A DNA stretch of 43,406 nucleotides from Thermoanaerobacterium thermosulfurigenes (GCF_051201035.1 NZ_JBPODR010000019.1:1-43406); one strand, 5' to 3'; positions 17,652 through 26,662 are shown, counted from the stretch's first letter. Numbers and translations: made by a program. The notes: a model not told the origin generated them from the sequence alone.

Positions 17652-19628
17652 CTATATATAATCCCAAATCTCGGTAATGTCATACCACGGTGAGTGATAT
17701 TCCATGCCATTTTCACCTGAAAGCCTAAAAAGACCCTCTTCAAAACAGCCATTGGCAATCTCCACAAGTCCTTTTTCAATATCTTCCATATTTGACCTTG
17801 ACCTGTCGTACATGTAGAAAAGCTTAAACTCCAATGGCAACATCATGCTTGCAGCATCCCTAAGTTTGTATATGTGGTTTTTCATAATCTTTTTGCTTTC
17901 TTTCATTTTCAGTATCAAGTTTATAAGCTTAGTCATGTCACTCCACGTGTAATTTAAAATGCCTTGATGTATAAAGTCATAATTGCTGCCTTTATCCCTA
18001 TTCAATTCCAAATACATATTGCTTTCTAAAACTGCAAATGAAACAGTCCCAATTTTGTTGTCCATCTTTTTCGAATATGATTTAGCTTTTTTCAAAAGCT
18101 TATTGGCCAATTCAAACATATTCCGTATAGGTGTGGAATATTTGCTTATTGCGACGCCAATCGACATTGTCACATTTGCACTTTTATCAATGTCAGACTT
18201 GTTTTGAAATTCTTTGTCAAATGTTTCAATAAGCTTTGACGCCATTATCAAACTGGATTTTGCAGGGGTTATTATGAATATATCATCGCCTCCAAGCTCA
18301 ATAACTTCAAATGGAATCTCCTCTCCTTCTACCTCATACCCTTTACGTATAGCCTCCAATGTCGCTTTAAAGGCAGAACTTTCCGCTTTTCTGCTGAAAT
18401 ACATCATCTCATACACATTTTTTATGTTCTTTATTATGTTTCCAAAATTATTGCCATCACCGTATATTAATGCCATGTATCCATTGTTTTTAAAGGCCCC
18501 AATCTCGTCTAATCCTTGTACCTTTTTTCCACCGTATTGTTTCTCGCCAAAATTTTTTAAATGTATTCTCTGAAACTCCTCATGAAATCCACCTTTGGCG
18601 TAAGTCCCAGCTTCAATTTTGTGAAGGCAGCTTAAGCATACTCCTTTCTCCCCTTCACTTGTCTGAATTGTATAGTGTGCATCTCTCAAATTACAGAATT
18701 TACATATTGATTTAGATTTGCTTTCTATCGGTTTGTGGGTTATCTCATCTATCACCATGTCTTTGTCTTCTATTCCTTTGTTTACATCGCCATAATTAGG
18801 ATCAACATTTAAGTACAGCTTTAACTTTTTCCTATCTTCCAGCATTTCTTCGCAATCTCTTATGACTTCCTTATAATCGTTAATCAAATCTTTTAATGTT
18901 GTTTTGTGCGATATAAAGGCGCTTTGAGCTGTTATCGTCACATCTTCATAAAGTCTTTCTAAATCATGCTCTATATCAGCATCATTGTCAGGAACTACTG
19001 CAAAGACATTTCCCCCACCGCAGTATATAACGGCCTCTGGTATAAACTTCTCTTTAAAGTAGCCAGGTATCCTTACTCTGTTTATGTTATCTAAAAGATA
19101 GCTAGAACCTCTCAAGCACTTTATATCATTGTTCTCAACGATATACTTTTTTGTCTTGTATACACCGCCTTTTACTATCTTTATATCTGCATTTCTGATG
19201 GAATCTTCAAATTTTTCCCCAAGGGCAAGCATGTCTACCATTTTTAATGCGGTATTTATGCTTTCTCTTTGAGATTTTTCTATCTCAAAAAAGTGATGAT
19301 ACATCTCGAGCCTTACATCATTTGAATTGTCCATGGCATATGCAAAGCAAACAGCCAATGTTGCAGCATCTTTTAAAGAAGGCGCCTTAACATCTTTTTT
19401 TTCAATGTATGGCCTAATGTACGGTATTTCGTCTACATCGTTTTTTAAGTACTCGTATATTTCGTCACTATCCATCATGGATATATCGTGAGCTATCTTT
19501 TTAACTTTCTTTTCGTACTCATCCATCTTCATACAGTAATTTGTGCCAGTAACAATGTCTACCCAGCTTATATATCCACTGGGAAGTTTCTCATGTCTAA
19601 CTTTCTCATCTGCAAAATCTATGTACAC
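17652..19628 (-). CDS. cas10: Cas10, type III signature protein with active cyclase motif and no HD motif
   Basis: Cas10 is the large subunit of type III complexes. On target RNA binding its Palm domain makes cyclic oligoadenylates. The 658-residue protein has a degenerate first Palm (YCGGGNVFAVVP, about 202-213), a zinc finger (Cys309, 312, 331, 334) and a second Palm with DGNNFG (391-396) and the intact cyclase motif GGDD (446-449). No His-Asp pair of an N-terminal HD DNase is seen in the first 200 residues, so single-strand DNA cleavage is probably missing and defence should depend on signalling and RNA cleavage. It starts at GTG behind GAGGTGAT. Subtype III-D is inferred from Csx10 and gene order. 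Confidence 0.93.
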   Translation of the reverse strand: MYIDFADEKVRHEKLPSGYISWVDIVTGTNYCMKMDEYEKKVKKIAHDISMMDSDEIYEYLKNDVDEIPYIRPYIEKKDVKAPSLKDAATLAVCFAYAMDNSNDVRLEMYHHFFEIEKSQRESINTALKMVDMLALGEKFEDSIRNADIKIVKGGVYKTKKYIVENNDIKCLRGSSYLLDNINRVRIPGYFKEKFIPEAVIYCGGGNVFAVVPDNDADIEHDLERLYEDVTITAQSAFISHKTTLKDLINDYKEVIRDCEEMLEDRKKLKLYLNVDPNYGDVNKGIEDKDMVIDEITHKPIESKSKSICKFCNLRDAHYTIQTSEGEKGVCLSCLHKIEAGTYAKGGFHEEFQRIHLKNFGEKQYGGKKVQGLDEIGAFKNNGYMALIYGDGNNFGNIIKNIKNVYEMMYFSRKAESSAFKATLEAIRKGYEVEGEEIPFEVIELGGDDIFIITPAKSSLIMASKLIETFDKEFQNKSDIDKSANVTMSIGVAISKYSTPIRNMFELANKLLKKAKSYSKKMDNKIGTVSFAVLESNMYLELNRDKGSNYDFIHQGILNYTWSDMTKLINLILKMKESKKIMKNHIYKLRDAASMMLPLEFKLFYMYDRSRSNMEDIEKGLVEIANGCFEEGLFRLSGENGMEYHSPWYDITEIWDYI

Positions 19629-19637
19629 GTTATCACC

Positions 19638-20933
19638 TCACTCTATAATTTTTTCTACATCATCTATAAAGGTATTAAGTTTTTTTACAAAAGTTTCATA
19701 AGGTATGCTGCCGACTCTCCATCCAGCATGATTTATGTCATTTCTGACATTTTTTATATCGTAAATCAATTTAGCCAATTTCTCACTATCTTCTCGCTCT
19801 AATATTTTATTTACAATATCTTCATGAAGTCTTGCTTCATCTTTCCATTCATCCTTGGGAGCATTTTTCATCTTTATGTAAAATGCTTGTCCTATAGCAG
19901 TTCTGATTTCTTTATTACATTTGTCGACTCTAAACTTGTTGCAGAAATATGTTATTATGCCTTCCTCCAGTATCGTAAGCCCTTGCTGTATCATATTGTG
20001 GTCTCTGCACCATTTCACCCCCTGTATCATGTTTTTGTCTTCATCATCAGTAAAATTATCAAAGTGATTTTTTATGTTCTCTATAAGCGGTGTCATAGGT
20101 TTTATGTAGCTTTTTTCTGATATGTTATAAGCGAAGTCTATCTTTTCCTTAAGCTCTATTCCATCGCTTGATACCAATTTACCTCTACAAACTGCCACAT
20201 TGTTTGTGTAATTCTGTATCGATTTACCAACCTTCTCTAATATATTCTTGTCATCTTTCATACCCTTTTTTAAAAGCTCGCCTTTCCCACGCTCTATAAG
20301 CTTACTTATGTACCTTGAGTCGCCGTCCTCTATGAAGCGGTCAATTCCAACTGTCCAATCAAGAAGGTTGATAAAAGGAGTGAGATTGAATATAGGCGCA
20401 TTCCTATCTTCTAATTTTAGTCTGTCTTCAATTTCGTTTGATGGGACTCCGAGAGCTTCTACAGCTCCGTAGTACATTCCTTTTATTTCGCATTTCTTTA
20501 CAAATTTTGCATAATTCAATATTATAAGTGCTAAGACAGGCAGTGATCTAAATGAATGCGTTATGTCAAAGATTATCTCATCTTTGTAGTTTATCTTTCC
20601 TAATACTTTGTCAAATATATCCCAAAGTTCTTCTTCTATTTCCCCAGATGGAATATCTACGGCTTCTATAGTATCTACTATGCCTTCATACTTTTTAAGC
20701 ACACCAGAAAGCCCACTTTTCTCAGGATGCTTTGCATTTGAAATCCAATTAGCTGTAGTCGCTTCTTTTGTCTTGAAGATGTAAATGCCATCTATTTTGA
20801 TGCCTTTTTTTAAAAAGATATCTATAAGCGCTTCTTGAACATAGCAAATCGCGTCGATTTTTACGTCATCCAGCGAATAATTGCATTCAGCATATTTGCC
20901 TGTACCTAAAAATGAAAAAAACTTTGTCGCCAT
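19638..20933 (-). CDS. csx1: Csx1 (TM1812/DxTHG family) CARF-HEPN ribonuclease
   Basis: This is the effector of the type III system: the CARF domain senses cyclic oligoadenylate and the HEPN domain then degrades RNA non-specifically. Of 431 residues, the N-terminal half is a Rossmann-like CARF domain with the family signature DITHSFRSLP (123-132). The C-terminal helical domain has the HEPN RNase motif RNDINH (R-x4-H, 397-402). Both motifs are intact. I take the ATG at 20933, five bases behind GAGAGGTGG, rather than the GTG nine bases upstream; it overlaps the csx20 stop. The ligand ring size cannot be told from sequence by eye; cA4 is most common. Confidence 0.92.
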   Translation of the reverse strand: MATKFFSFLGTGKYAECNYSLDDVKIDAICYVQEALIDIFLKKGIKIDGIYIFKTKEATTANWISNAKHPEKSGLSGVLKKYEGIVDTIEAVDIPSGEIEEELWDIFDKVLGKINYKDEIIFDITHSFRSLPVLALIILNYAKFVKKCEIKGMYYGAVEALGVPSNEIEDRLKLEDRNAPIFNLTPFINLLDWTVGIDRFIEDGDSRYISKLIERGKGELLKKGMKDDKNILEKVGKSIQNYTNNVAVCRGKLVSSDGIELKEKIDFAYNISEKSYIKPMTPLIENIKNHFDNFTDDEDKNMIQGVKWCRDHNMIQQGLTILEEGIITYFCNKFRVDKCNKEIRTAIGQAFYIKMKNAPKDEWKDEARLHEDIVNKILEREDSEKLAKLIYDIKNVRNDINHAGWRVGSIPYETFVKKLNTFIDDVEKIIE

Positions 20934-21328
20934 CACTTCCACCTCTCATATTTTCTAAATCTTACATGTTTAAATGTCCTATGCACTTTTACAGTACCGT
21001 CAGTAAATGTCCTTTCGTCCGCATCTCTTGCAGTCGTAGAATATACAGGTATCAATCCGCTTTCAAAGCAAAAATCTACCAATAAAAATGTAGCTCCAAA
21101 ATCCCCTTGTAAAAGGACATAATCACCTTTTCTGGAATTTTGCTTTATCCACTCAGCAATCTTTTCTACACAAAAGCGTATAGACTCTGCTTCAGGCGGT
21201 ATAGATGCCCATACTTTTTTAAGGTCATCTGGAAGATATGTAAATTCACCGACACCATAAGTGTGAAAAGCATCTTCCATTTGGTCTTTTGTCAATTGGT
21301 GTGAAAACACTAAAAGCATTTTTCTCAT
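20933..21328 (-). CDS. csx20: Csx20, predicted cyclic-oligoadenylate ring nuclease
   Basis: The 131-residue protein matches the Csx20 family as I remember it: an opening LLVFSHQLT, then YLPDDLKKVW and the hallmark GDYVLLQGDFGAT (68-80). Csx20, like Csx15 and Csx16, has been linked to type III loci as a CARF-related protein proposed to degrade the cyclic oligoadenylate signal and so turn the response off. It is the first gene of the operon, directly upstream of Csx1, as expected of an off-switch. It starts at ATG behind AGAGGTC. Family assignment is good; function is from the literature, not from residues I can verify. Confidence 0.8.
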   Translation of the reverse strand: MRKMLLVFSHQLTKDQMEDAFHTYGVGEFTYLPDDLKKVWASIPPEAESIRFCVEKIAEWIKQNSRKGDYVLLQGDFGATFLLVDFCFESGLIPVYSTTARDADERTFTDGTVKVHRTFKHVRFRKYERWK

Positions 21329-21376
21329 TTTATCATGACCTCTTTTATAATTATCAAAGGATATAGACTAAAAGAA

Positions 21377-21405
21377 ATGACAATCCTGATAGGTAGGCTA
21401 AATAT
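21377..21405 (-). promoter_or_regulatory. decayed CRISPR repeat at the 5' end of the type III cas transcript
   Basis: On the plus strand CAATCCTG-ATAGGTAGGCTAAA matches the array repeat at 23 of 30 positions with one deletion, including 14 consecutive bases (21389-21402). It reads in the crRNA sense on the same strand as the cas genes. The predicted promoter (-10 at 21410-21415) puts the transcription start at about its first base and the csx20 start codon lies about 50 bases downstream. The handle region reads ATTGTCAT against ATTGAAAC in the array. It may be a Cas6 binding or cleavage site in the mRNA leader or a crRNA-like regulatory RNA. Confidence 0.75.
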
Positions 21406-21409
21406 GACA

Positions 21410-21437
21410 TTTATATAGATATTTCTACACAAATCAA
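21410..21437 (-). promoter_or_regulatory. promoter of the type III cas operon
   Basis: Minus strand: TTGATT (21432-21437), 16 bp, TATAAA (21410-21415). The 11-bp motif AGCAGGAAAAT abuts the -35 on its upstream side and recurs upstream of cas6. The start should fall near 21403. Confidence 0.65.
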
Positions 21438-21456
21438 AATTTTCCTGCTTAAAAAA

Positions 21457-21488
21457 TAAAAAAAAACGCCTTAACGTAAGTTAAAGCG
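21457..21488 (-). terminator. terminator of the suf operon
   Basis: Minus strand CGCTTTAAC-TTAC-GTTAAGGCG (21467-21488) forms a nine-pair hairpin with one G-U pair, followed by nine T residues. It lies just after sufU and before the cas promoter. Confidence 0.9.
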
Positions 21489-21495
21489 CTTATAG

Positions 21496-21909
21496 TTATA
21501 TTATCTTTTCAAGTGTCTTCCATGCCAGCAAAGCACATTTTACCCTCGCTGGGAAGTCTGACACTCCTTGCAAGACTTGTGCATCGCCAAGGTCGTCTAT
21601 ATCCACATCTTTTTTGTGTATCATGTCTATAAATTTCTCCACCAGCTTTAAAGCTTCTTTTTTGTCTTTCCCTTTTATAAGATCACACATCATGGATGTA
21701 GAAGCTTGGCTTATGGCACAGCCATGACCTACAAATGAGGCATCTTCGATCACATCGCCGTTCATCTTAAGCTCCAATGTTATGTCATCACCGCAGAGAG
21801 GATTGTGGCCTCTTTCTTTTATGGTAGGGTTTTCTATCTCCCTTTTATTAGGGGAGTTTTCGTAGTGCTCCATTATTATCTCTGAGTAAAGCTGATTTAA
21901 ATCGCTCAT
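21496..21909 (-). CDS. sufU: SufU iron-sulphur assembly / sulphur-relay protein
   Basis: SufU accepts sulphur from SufS and delivers it to the SufBCD scaffold in Gram-positive bacteria. The 137-residue protein has the conserved Cys39 with Asp41 (NPLCGDD), Cys64 (GHGCAIS) and Cys125 (RVKCALLAW), which bind zinc in SufU. It overlaps sufS by 4 bp and is last in the operon. Confidence 0.96.
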   Translation of the reverse strand: MSDLNQLYSEIIMEHYENSPNKREIENPTIKERGHNPLCGDDITLELKMNGDVIEDASFVGHGCAISQASTSMMCDLIKGKDKKEALKLVEKFIDMIHKKDVDIDDLGDAQVLQGVSDFPARVKCALLAWKTLEKII

Positions 21910-23132
21910 CTAAACCACTTCCTGACATCTTTTAATCCATCTACAAAAGCATCTACTTCGCTTTTGTCGTTGTAAACGTAGAAACTTGCCCTCACAGTTG
22001 CAGGAACACCTAAGTACCTCATGAGAGGCTGACAGCAGTGATGACCACTTCTTACTGCTATGCCATCCTGATCAAGTATCGTGGCTACATCATGTGGATG
22101 GACGTTTTCCACATTGAATGATATTATACCTGTCCTATCTTTTGCATCTTTAGGTCCGTACAGTTTTACGTAGTCTATCTTAGACAATTTCTCTAAAGCA
22201 TATTCCGTAATCTCTTGCTCATGCTTTAAAATATTGTCAAGGCCTATTTTCTCTACGTACTCTATAGCCTTCATAAGGCCGTAAGCACCTTCAACATTTG
22301 GCGTACCTGCTTCAAATTTAAGTGGTGATGGTGCAAATGTATAATGATCCTCAAAAACCTCGTCTATCATCTCTCCACCGCTTAAAAACGGAGGAATGTC
22401 ATCCAGAAGATCTTCCTTTATATACAGGACACCTATACCCATAGGGCCCATCATCTTATGGCCTGAAAATGCATAGAAGTCACATCCAAGCTTTTCTACA
22501 TCTATCTTCATATTTGGTATGCTTTGTGCACCATCTATCAATACTTTAGCACCATTTTCATGCGATAAATTAACAATTTCATAGACAGGGTTTATGATGC
22601 CTAAGACATTTGACGAATGTTGTAAAGCGACAAGTTTAACTTTTTCATCTTTCAAAATGCTTTTAAACTCGTCTAAGTCAAGCCTGGAATTTTCATCAAG
22701 GTGGACGTATTTAAGCTTTGCACCTTTTTTCTCCGCCACCATCTGCCATGGAAGGATGTTGCTGTGATGCTCGGCTATCGTCAATACTATCACATCACCT
22801 TCACCAATATGCTTAAGGCCCCATGTATATGCCACAAGGTTTATAGACTCTGTGGCATTTCGCGTAAACACTATTGACTCAGATGATTTGGCATTTATAA
22901 ACCTTCTTACAGCATCCCTTGCCTCCTCGTAGGCCTCTGTTGACAATGCGCTTAGATAATGAGGACTTCTATACACATTTGCATTGTACTCTTTGTAATA
23001 CTTAGATAGCGCATCAATCACATACGTTGGCTTTTGAGTCGTAGCTGCATTGTCAAAATATATGAGCTTTTTCCCGTGTGGAGCTGTCTTTAATACAGGA
23101 AAATCTTCTTTTATCTTTAAAACATCCAGCAT
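21906..23132 (-). CDS. sufS: SufS cysteine desulphurase
   Basis: This PLP enzyme takes sulphur from cysteine, forming a persulphide for Fe-S cluster assembly. The PLP lysine is in FSGHKMMGPMG (about Lys226) and the catalytic cysteine in RSGHHCCQPL (about Cys366). It has 408 residues from the ATG at 23132, which overlaps the sufD stop (TGATG). The upstream AAGGAGG is well placed. Confidence 0.97.
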   Translation of the reverse strand: MLDVLKIKEDFPVLKTAPHGKKLIYFDNAATTQKPTYVIDALSKYYKEYNANVYRSPHYLSALSTEAYEEARDAVRRFINAKSSESIVFTRNATESINLVAYTWGLKHIGEGDVIVLTIAEHHSNILPWQMVAEKKGAKLKYVHLDENSRLDLDEFKSILKDEKVKLVALQHSSNVLGIINPVYEIVNLSHENGAKVLIDGAQSIPNMKIDVEKLGCDFYAFSGHKMMGPMGIGVLYIKEDLLDDIPPFLSGGEMIDEVFEDHYTFAPSPLKFEAGTPNVEGAYGLMKAIEYVEKIGLDNILKHEQEITEYALEKLSKIDYVKLYGPKDAKDRTGIISFNVENVHPHDVATILDQDGIAVRSGHHCCQPLMRYLGVPATVRASFYVYNDKSEVDAFVDGLKDVRKWFR

Positions 23133-24298
23133 CAACCAGAAATCCTCCTTCCAATGTGACTTTTAACTGTCTCTTTAAGAGCATCACTTGGCAATGTATC
23201 AATTACTGGGTTAAAGCTTGCTTCCACCATCAAAAGCTTTGCTTCTTCCATGCTTAAACCTCTTGACATCATGTAGAAAAGCTTGTTTTCATCAATTTGC
23301 CCCGCACTGGCAGAATGGTTTGCCTGCACATCATCTTCAGAACACCATAAAGCAGGTATAGCGTCAGATCTTACTGTCTTATCCAGCAAAAGGACAACTT
23401 CGCTTTCATTGCCCTTTGCCTTTCTTGCACCCCTCTTCATGTCTAAGTTGCCTCTAAAAACCGCCTTTGATTTATCTTTCAATGCGCCTTTTACATCAAC
23501 ACTGCTTTCTGTCCTCATCCCTATATGATTAACCCTGTAAGACATATCATGACTCTGATCGTAAGCTCCTAAGAATATAGAGCTAAAGTAAGCGCTGCTA
23601 CCAGTTCCTTCTAATTCTGCAGTCACATCATAGGCATTTACTTTTGAGCCTAAATCGATTTGCGTCCATTTTACTGTTGCATCATTCCCTGTTATTATTA
23701 TATTATTGTCAAAATTCGATGAATCATCACTGAACCTTTGAATCTTCACTATATTTACGCTTGCTCCATCTTTCGCTATGACGGCTGTAAATCCATTGTG
23801 AAAGCTTCTCTTGTCAGAAGCTAAATCAAAAACAACTGTCAAGTTTGATAGTCTCTCTGCAATAATGAGGTTTAAATCTATTATAGTGTCATCATCGCCA
23901 ACTGCTCTATAGTTTATTGTAACGGGTAGCTTAACATTTGAATTTGGCAGAGCTCTTACGCTAAAGCCTGTATTGTAAAATGCCAAAACCATATTCTTAA
24001 ACTTTTCATCCACGCCAAAATTACGCGCCAATACAGATTTTATTGCGTTTAAATCATCATCTGCAAAAGCTTTTGTCAAAGGATTTACCACAAGTCCTTC
24101 TTGGGCATCATTATCAATGACTGCACTTTTATACTCTTTATAGTATGGAAGATGGACATCATCTATCTTCACTCTTTTCCACATAGGCATTGGCACTTTT
24201 GAAAATACCTCGTAACCTTTTACTCTAAGCTCTTTCTCTCCACTTCCGCCTTCCCTAATGATATCTTGTATTGTATTGTAATCTAATAACTTAATCAT
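23132..24298 (-). CDS. sufD: SufD, scaffold subunit of SufBCD
   Basis: SufD (388 residues) is the non-catalytic partner of SufB in the SufBC2D scaffold. It has the C-terminal SufBD core, with ALWCSEDDVQANHSAS and DENKLFYMMSRGLS near the end, as in the family. It lies 13 bp behind sufB with AAGGAGATG as ribosome site. Confidence 0.95.
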   Translation of the reverse strand: MIKLLDYNTIQDIIREGGSGEKELRVKGYEVFSKVPMPMWKRVKIDDVHLPYYKEYKSAVIDNDAQEGLVVNPLTKAFADDDLNAIKSVLARNFGVDEKFKNMVLAFYNTGFSVRALPNSNVKLPVTINYRAVGDDDTIIDLNLIIAERLSNLTVVFDLASDKRSFHNGFTAVIAKDGASVNIVKIQRFSDDSSNFDNNIIITGNDATVKWTQIDLGSKVNAYDVTAELEGTGSSAYFSSIFLGAYDQSHDMSYRVNHIGMRTESSVDVKGALKDKSKAVFRGNLDMKRGARKAKGNESEVVLLLDKTVRSDAIPALWCSEDDVQANHSASAGQIDENKLFYMMSRGLSMEEAKLLMVEASFNPVIDTLPSDALKETVKSHIGRRISG

Positions 24299-24311
24299 AG
24301 AAACATCTCCT

Positions 24312-25715
24312 TTACCCTATAGTTCCTTCAAGCTCAAGTTTTATAAGGCGATTAAGCTCAACGGCGTACTCAAGCGGAAGTGATTTTGCTACAGGCTCTA
24401 CGAATCCTCTTACGATCATGGACCTTGCTTCATCTTCACTTAATCCTCTTGTCATTAAGTAAAATATCTGCTCGTCGCTGATTCTTCCTACCTTTGCTTC
24501 ATGCCCTATGTCAACATTATCGTTTAAAACCTCTATTATAGGCATTGTATCTGATCTTGATATTTCGTCTATCATAAGACCTTCGCATTGTACAGATGCT
24601 TTTGCACCTTCTGCATTAGGACCTATCCTCAAGAGTCCTCTGTAATTTGTGATTCCCCCGTCTTTGGATATGCTTTTTGCCAATACTTTCGATGATGTAT
24701 ATGGTGCTAAATGTATCATTTTTGAGCCCGTATCAAGATGCTGCCCTTTTGCAGCAAATGTGACACCAGTGTATTCAGATTTAGCTCCTTTGCCTCTTAA
24801 TACAGATGCCGGATAAAGCATCGTCTTGTGGCTTCCAAATGAGCCAGATATCCACTCTATGACACCATCTTTATCGACTAAAGCTCTCTTTGTATTCAAG
24901 TTGTAGGTATTTTTGCTCCAATTTTCTATAGTAGAGTAGATAAGCCTTGCTCCTTCTTTTACAAAAAGTTCCACACAACCTGCGTGTAAATTGGATACTG
25001 CATACTGTGGTGCCGAACAACCTTCTATGAATCTAACTTCGCTGCCTCTATCGGCTATTATAAGCGTGTGCTCAAACTGCCCTGTTCCCGGTGCATTCAT
25101 CCTGAAATATGCCTGAAGCGGAACTTCTACTTTCACATTTTCAGGCACATATACAAATGTGCCACCACTCCATATGGCTCCGTGTAGCGCTGCAAATTTG
25201 TGGTCATTTGGCGTAACATTTTTCGTCATAAAGTACTCTTTAATTACGTCAGGGTATTTTTTCAAAGCCGTGTCCATGTCTTCAAATATTACGCCTTGTT
25301 TTGCAAGATTGTCTTTTATGCTGTGGTAAACTACTTCCGAATCGTACTGAGCACCTACGCCAGATAAAGCCTTTTTCTCTGCCTCAGGAATGCCAAGCTT
25401 CTCAAATGTGTTTCGTATGTCTTCAGGCACTTCATCCCATGAATTTTTCAATTTAGCGTCAGGGCTTAAGTATGCTACAATGGAGTTTATGTCAAGCTGG
25501 CTTAAATCTACACCCCATGTAGGCATTGGCTTGCTTTCGTATATTTCAAGAGATTTTAAGCGAAAATCTCTCATCCATTTAGGCTCATTTTTTCTTTCGG
25601 ATATCTCCTCAACGATCTTTTTAGAAAGCCCCTTTTCCGTCTTGTACGAATACCTGACTTCATTTTTTATGTTGTATCTGGAAAAATCTATATCATTTAC
25701 AATGGTCTTTTTCAT
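24312..25715 (-). CDS. sufB: SufB, Fe-S scaffold subunit
   Basis: SufB is the main Fe-S scaffold of the Suf system. The ATG at 25715 follows AAAGGGGTGA, giving 467 residues, the family size; the longer open frame up to 25820 overlaps sufC and has no ribosome site. The C-terminal region contains conserved SufB sequence (KVGRISDEQIFYLMTRGLSE). Gene order sufC-B-D-S-U is typical of Firmicutes. Confidence 0.96.
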   Translation of the reverse strand: MKKTIVNDIDFSRYNIKNEVRYSYKTEKGLSKKIVEEISERKNEPKWMRDFRLKSLEIYESKPMPTWGVDLSQLDINSIVAYLSPDAKLKNSWDEVPEDIRNTFEKLGIPEAEKKALSGVGAQYDSEVVYHSIKDNLAKQGVIFEDMDTALKKYPDVIKEYFMTKNVTPNDHKFAALHGAIWSGGTFVYVPENVKVEVPLQAYFRMNAPGTGQFEHTLIIADRGSEVRFIEGCSAPQYAVSNLHAGCVELFVKEGARLIYSTIENWSKNTYNLNTKRALVDKDGVIEWISGSFGSHKTMLYPASVLRGKGAKSEYTGVTFAAKGQHLDTGSKMIHLAPYTSSKVLAKSISKDGGITNYRGLLRIGPNAEGAKASVQCEGLMIDEISRSDTMPIIEVLNDNVDIGHEAKVGRISDEQIFYLMTRGLSEDEARSMIVRGFVEPVAKSLPLEYAVELNRLIKLELEGTIG

Positions 25716-25728
25716 CTGATTCACCCCT

Positions 25729-26481
25729 TTATGACAGAACTTCGTCAAGTATAGACTCGTATCCTGTCTTCTCCAGCTCCTTTGCCAGATTTTTGTCTCC
25801 TTCTTTGACAATCCTTCCATGTGCCAGCACAGATATTACGTCTGGCTCCAAGTAATCCAATATCCTATTGTAATGGGTTATAATTAGTATTGACATATCT
25901 TCTGTCTTCAATTTCCTGACTGTCTCAGCAACAATCCTTAAAGCATCTATGTCAAGACCTGAATCTATTTCATCCAACATGACAAGCTTCGGATTTAACA
26001 TAGCCATCTGCAAGATCTCGCTTTTCTTCTTTTCTCCGCCAGAAAAACCTACGTTTAAGTATCTCGTCCTATACTCCTGCTTCATGTCCAGCATATCCAT
26101 CTTTTCCTTCATGCTTTTTGCAAATTGTAGCATAGGCATGTTTTTGTTTGTAACTGCATTTAAAGAAGTCCTTATGAAATTATCTACCGTAATCCCCGGG
26201 ATTTCCTCAGGAGATTGGAACGATAAAAATATGCCTTTCTTCGCCCTTTCGTTTACTTTGAGGTTTACGATATTTTCCCCTTCAAAAAGTATTTCACCGT
26301 CTGTAACTGTGTAATGTGGATTTCCCATTATTACATTACAGAGGGTACTCTTTCCACTGCCATTAGGGCCCATAATAGCGTGTATTTCTCCTCTTTTTAT
26401 AGTAAAATTAAGTCCTTTTAATATCTCTTTGCCGTCCACTTCTGCCTTGACATTTTTTATTTCTAACAAATTATCCTTCAT
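25729..26481 (-). CDS. sufC: SufC ATPase
   Basis: ABC-type ATPase that powers the SufBCD scaffold. In 250 residues it has Walker A GPNGSGKST (38-46), the signature FSGGEKKK (146-153) and Walker B LVMLDE (166-171) followed by the D-loop SGLD. It is the first gene of the suf operon. Confidence 0.97.
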   Translation of the reverse strand: MKDNLLEIKNVKAEVDGKEILKGLNFTIKRGEIHAIMGPNGSGKSTLCNVIMGNPHYTVTDGEILFEGENIVNLKVNERAKKGIFLSFQSPEEIPGITVDNFIRTSLNAVTNKNMPMLQFAKSMKEKMDMLDMKQEYRTRYLNVGFSGGEKKKSEILQMAMLNPKLVMLDEIDSGLDIDALRIVAETVRKLKTEDMSILIITHYNRILDYLEPDVISVLAHGRIVKEGDKNLAKELEKTGYESILDEVLS

Positions 26482-26536
26482 ATTTACACTCCCTTTTTAA
26501 TTCCTACTATTTTAATGGGATTACTTCCATGCTTTA

Positions 26537-26564
26537 ATTATACCCTAATATTAAAAAAAATCAA
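26537..26564 (-). promoter_or_regulatory. promoter of the suf operon
   Basis: Minus strand TTGATT (26559-26564), 16 bp, TATAAT (26537-26542), 56 bp upstream of sufC. No clear regulator site is recognised. Confidence 0.75.
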
Positions 26565-26635
26565 TAAATATATTTTCAAATTTTGGCTTTAATATACTTC
26601 CATATTATGCAAATTATCAAAACCTCATTAGATAA

Positions 26636-26662
26636 CAAAAAAACCGAGATTTACTCTCGGTT
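26636..26662 (-). terminator. terminator of the GroES-like gene
   Basis: Minus strand AACCGAGA-GTAAA-TCTCGGTT hairpin (26642-26662) overlapping the stop codon, followed by seven T residues. Confidence 0.9.

Noticed and set aside
17652..19628. HD nuclease domain in Cas10
   Set aside because: I looked for a His-Asp pair in the first 200 residues. HHFF near 111 and AHD near 47 lack the surrounding HD-family pattern.
21330..21376. Pseudo-spacer after the decayed repeat pairing with a cas promoter (CreR-type target)
   Set aside because: By eye the best seed match is six bases (TTCTTT) upstream of cas6, which is not significant. A proper search with mismatches is needed.
24312..25820. A 502-residue SufB with N-terminal extension
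   Set aside because: The first 35 codons overlap sufC and lack a ribosome site, whereas ATG 25715 has AAAGGGGTGA and gives the family length.
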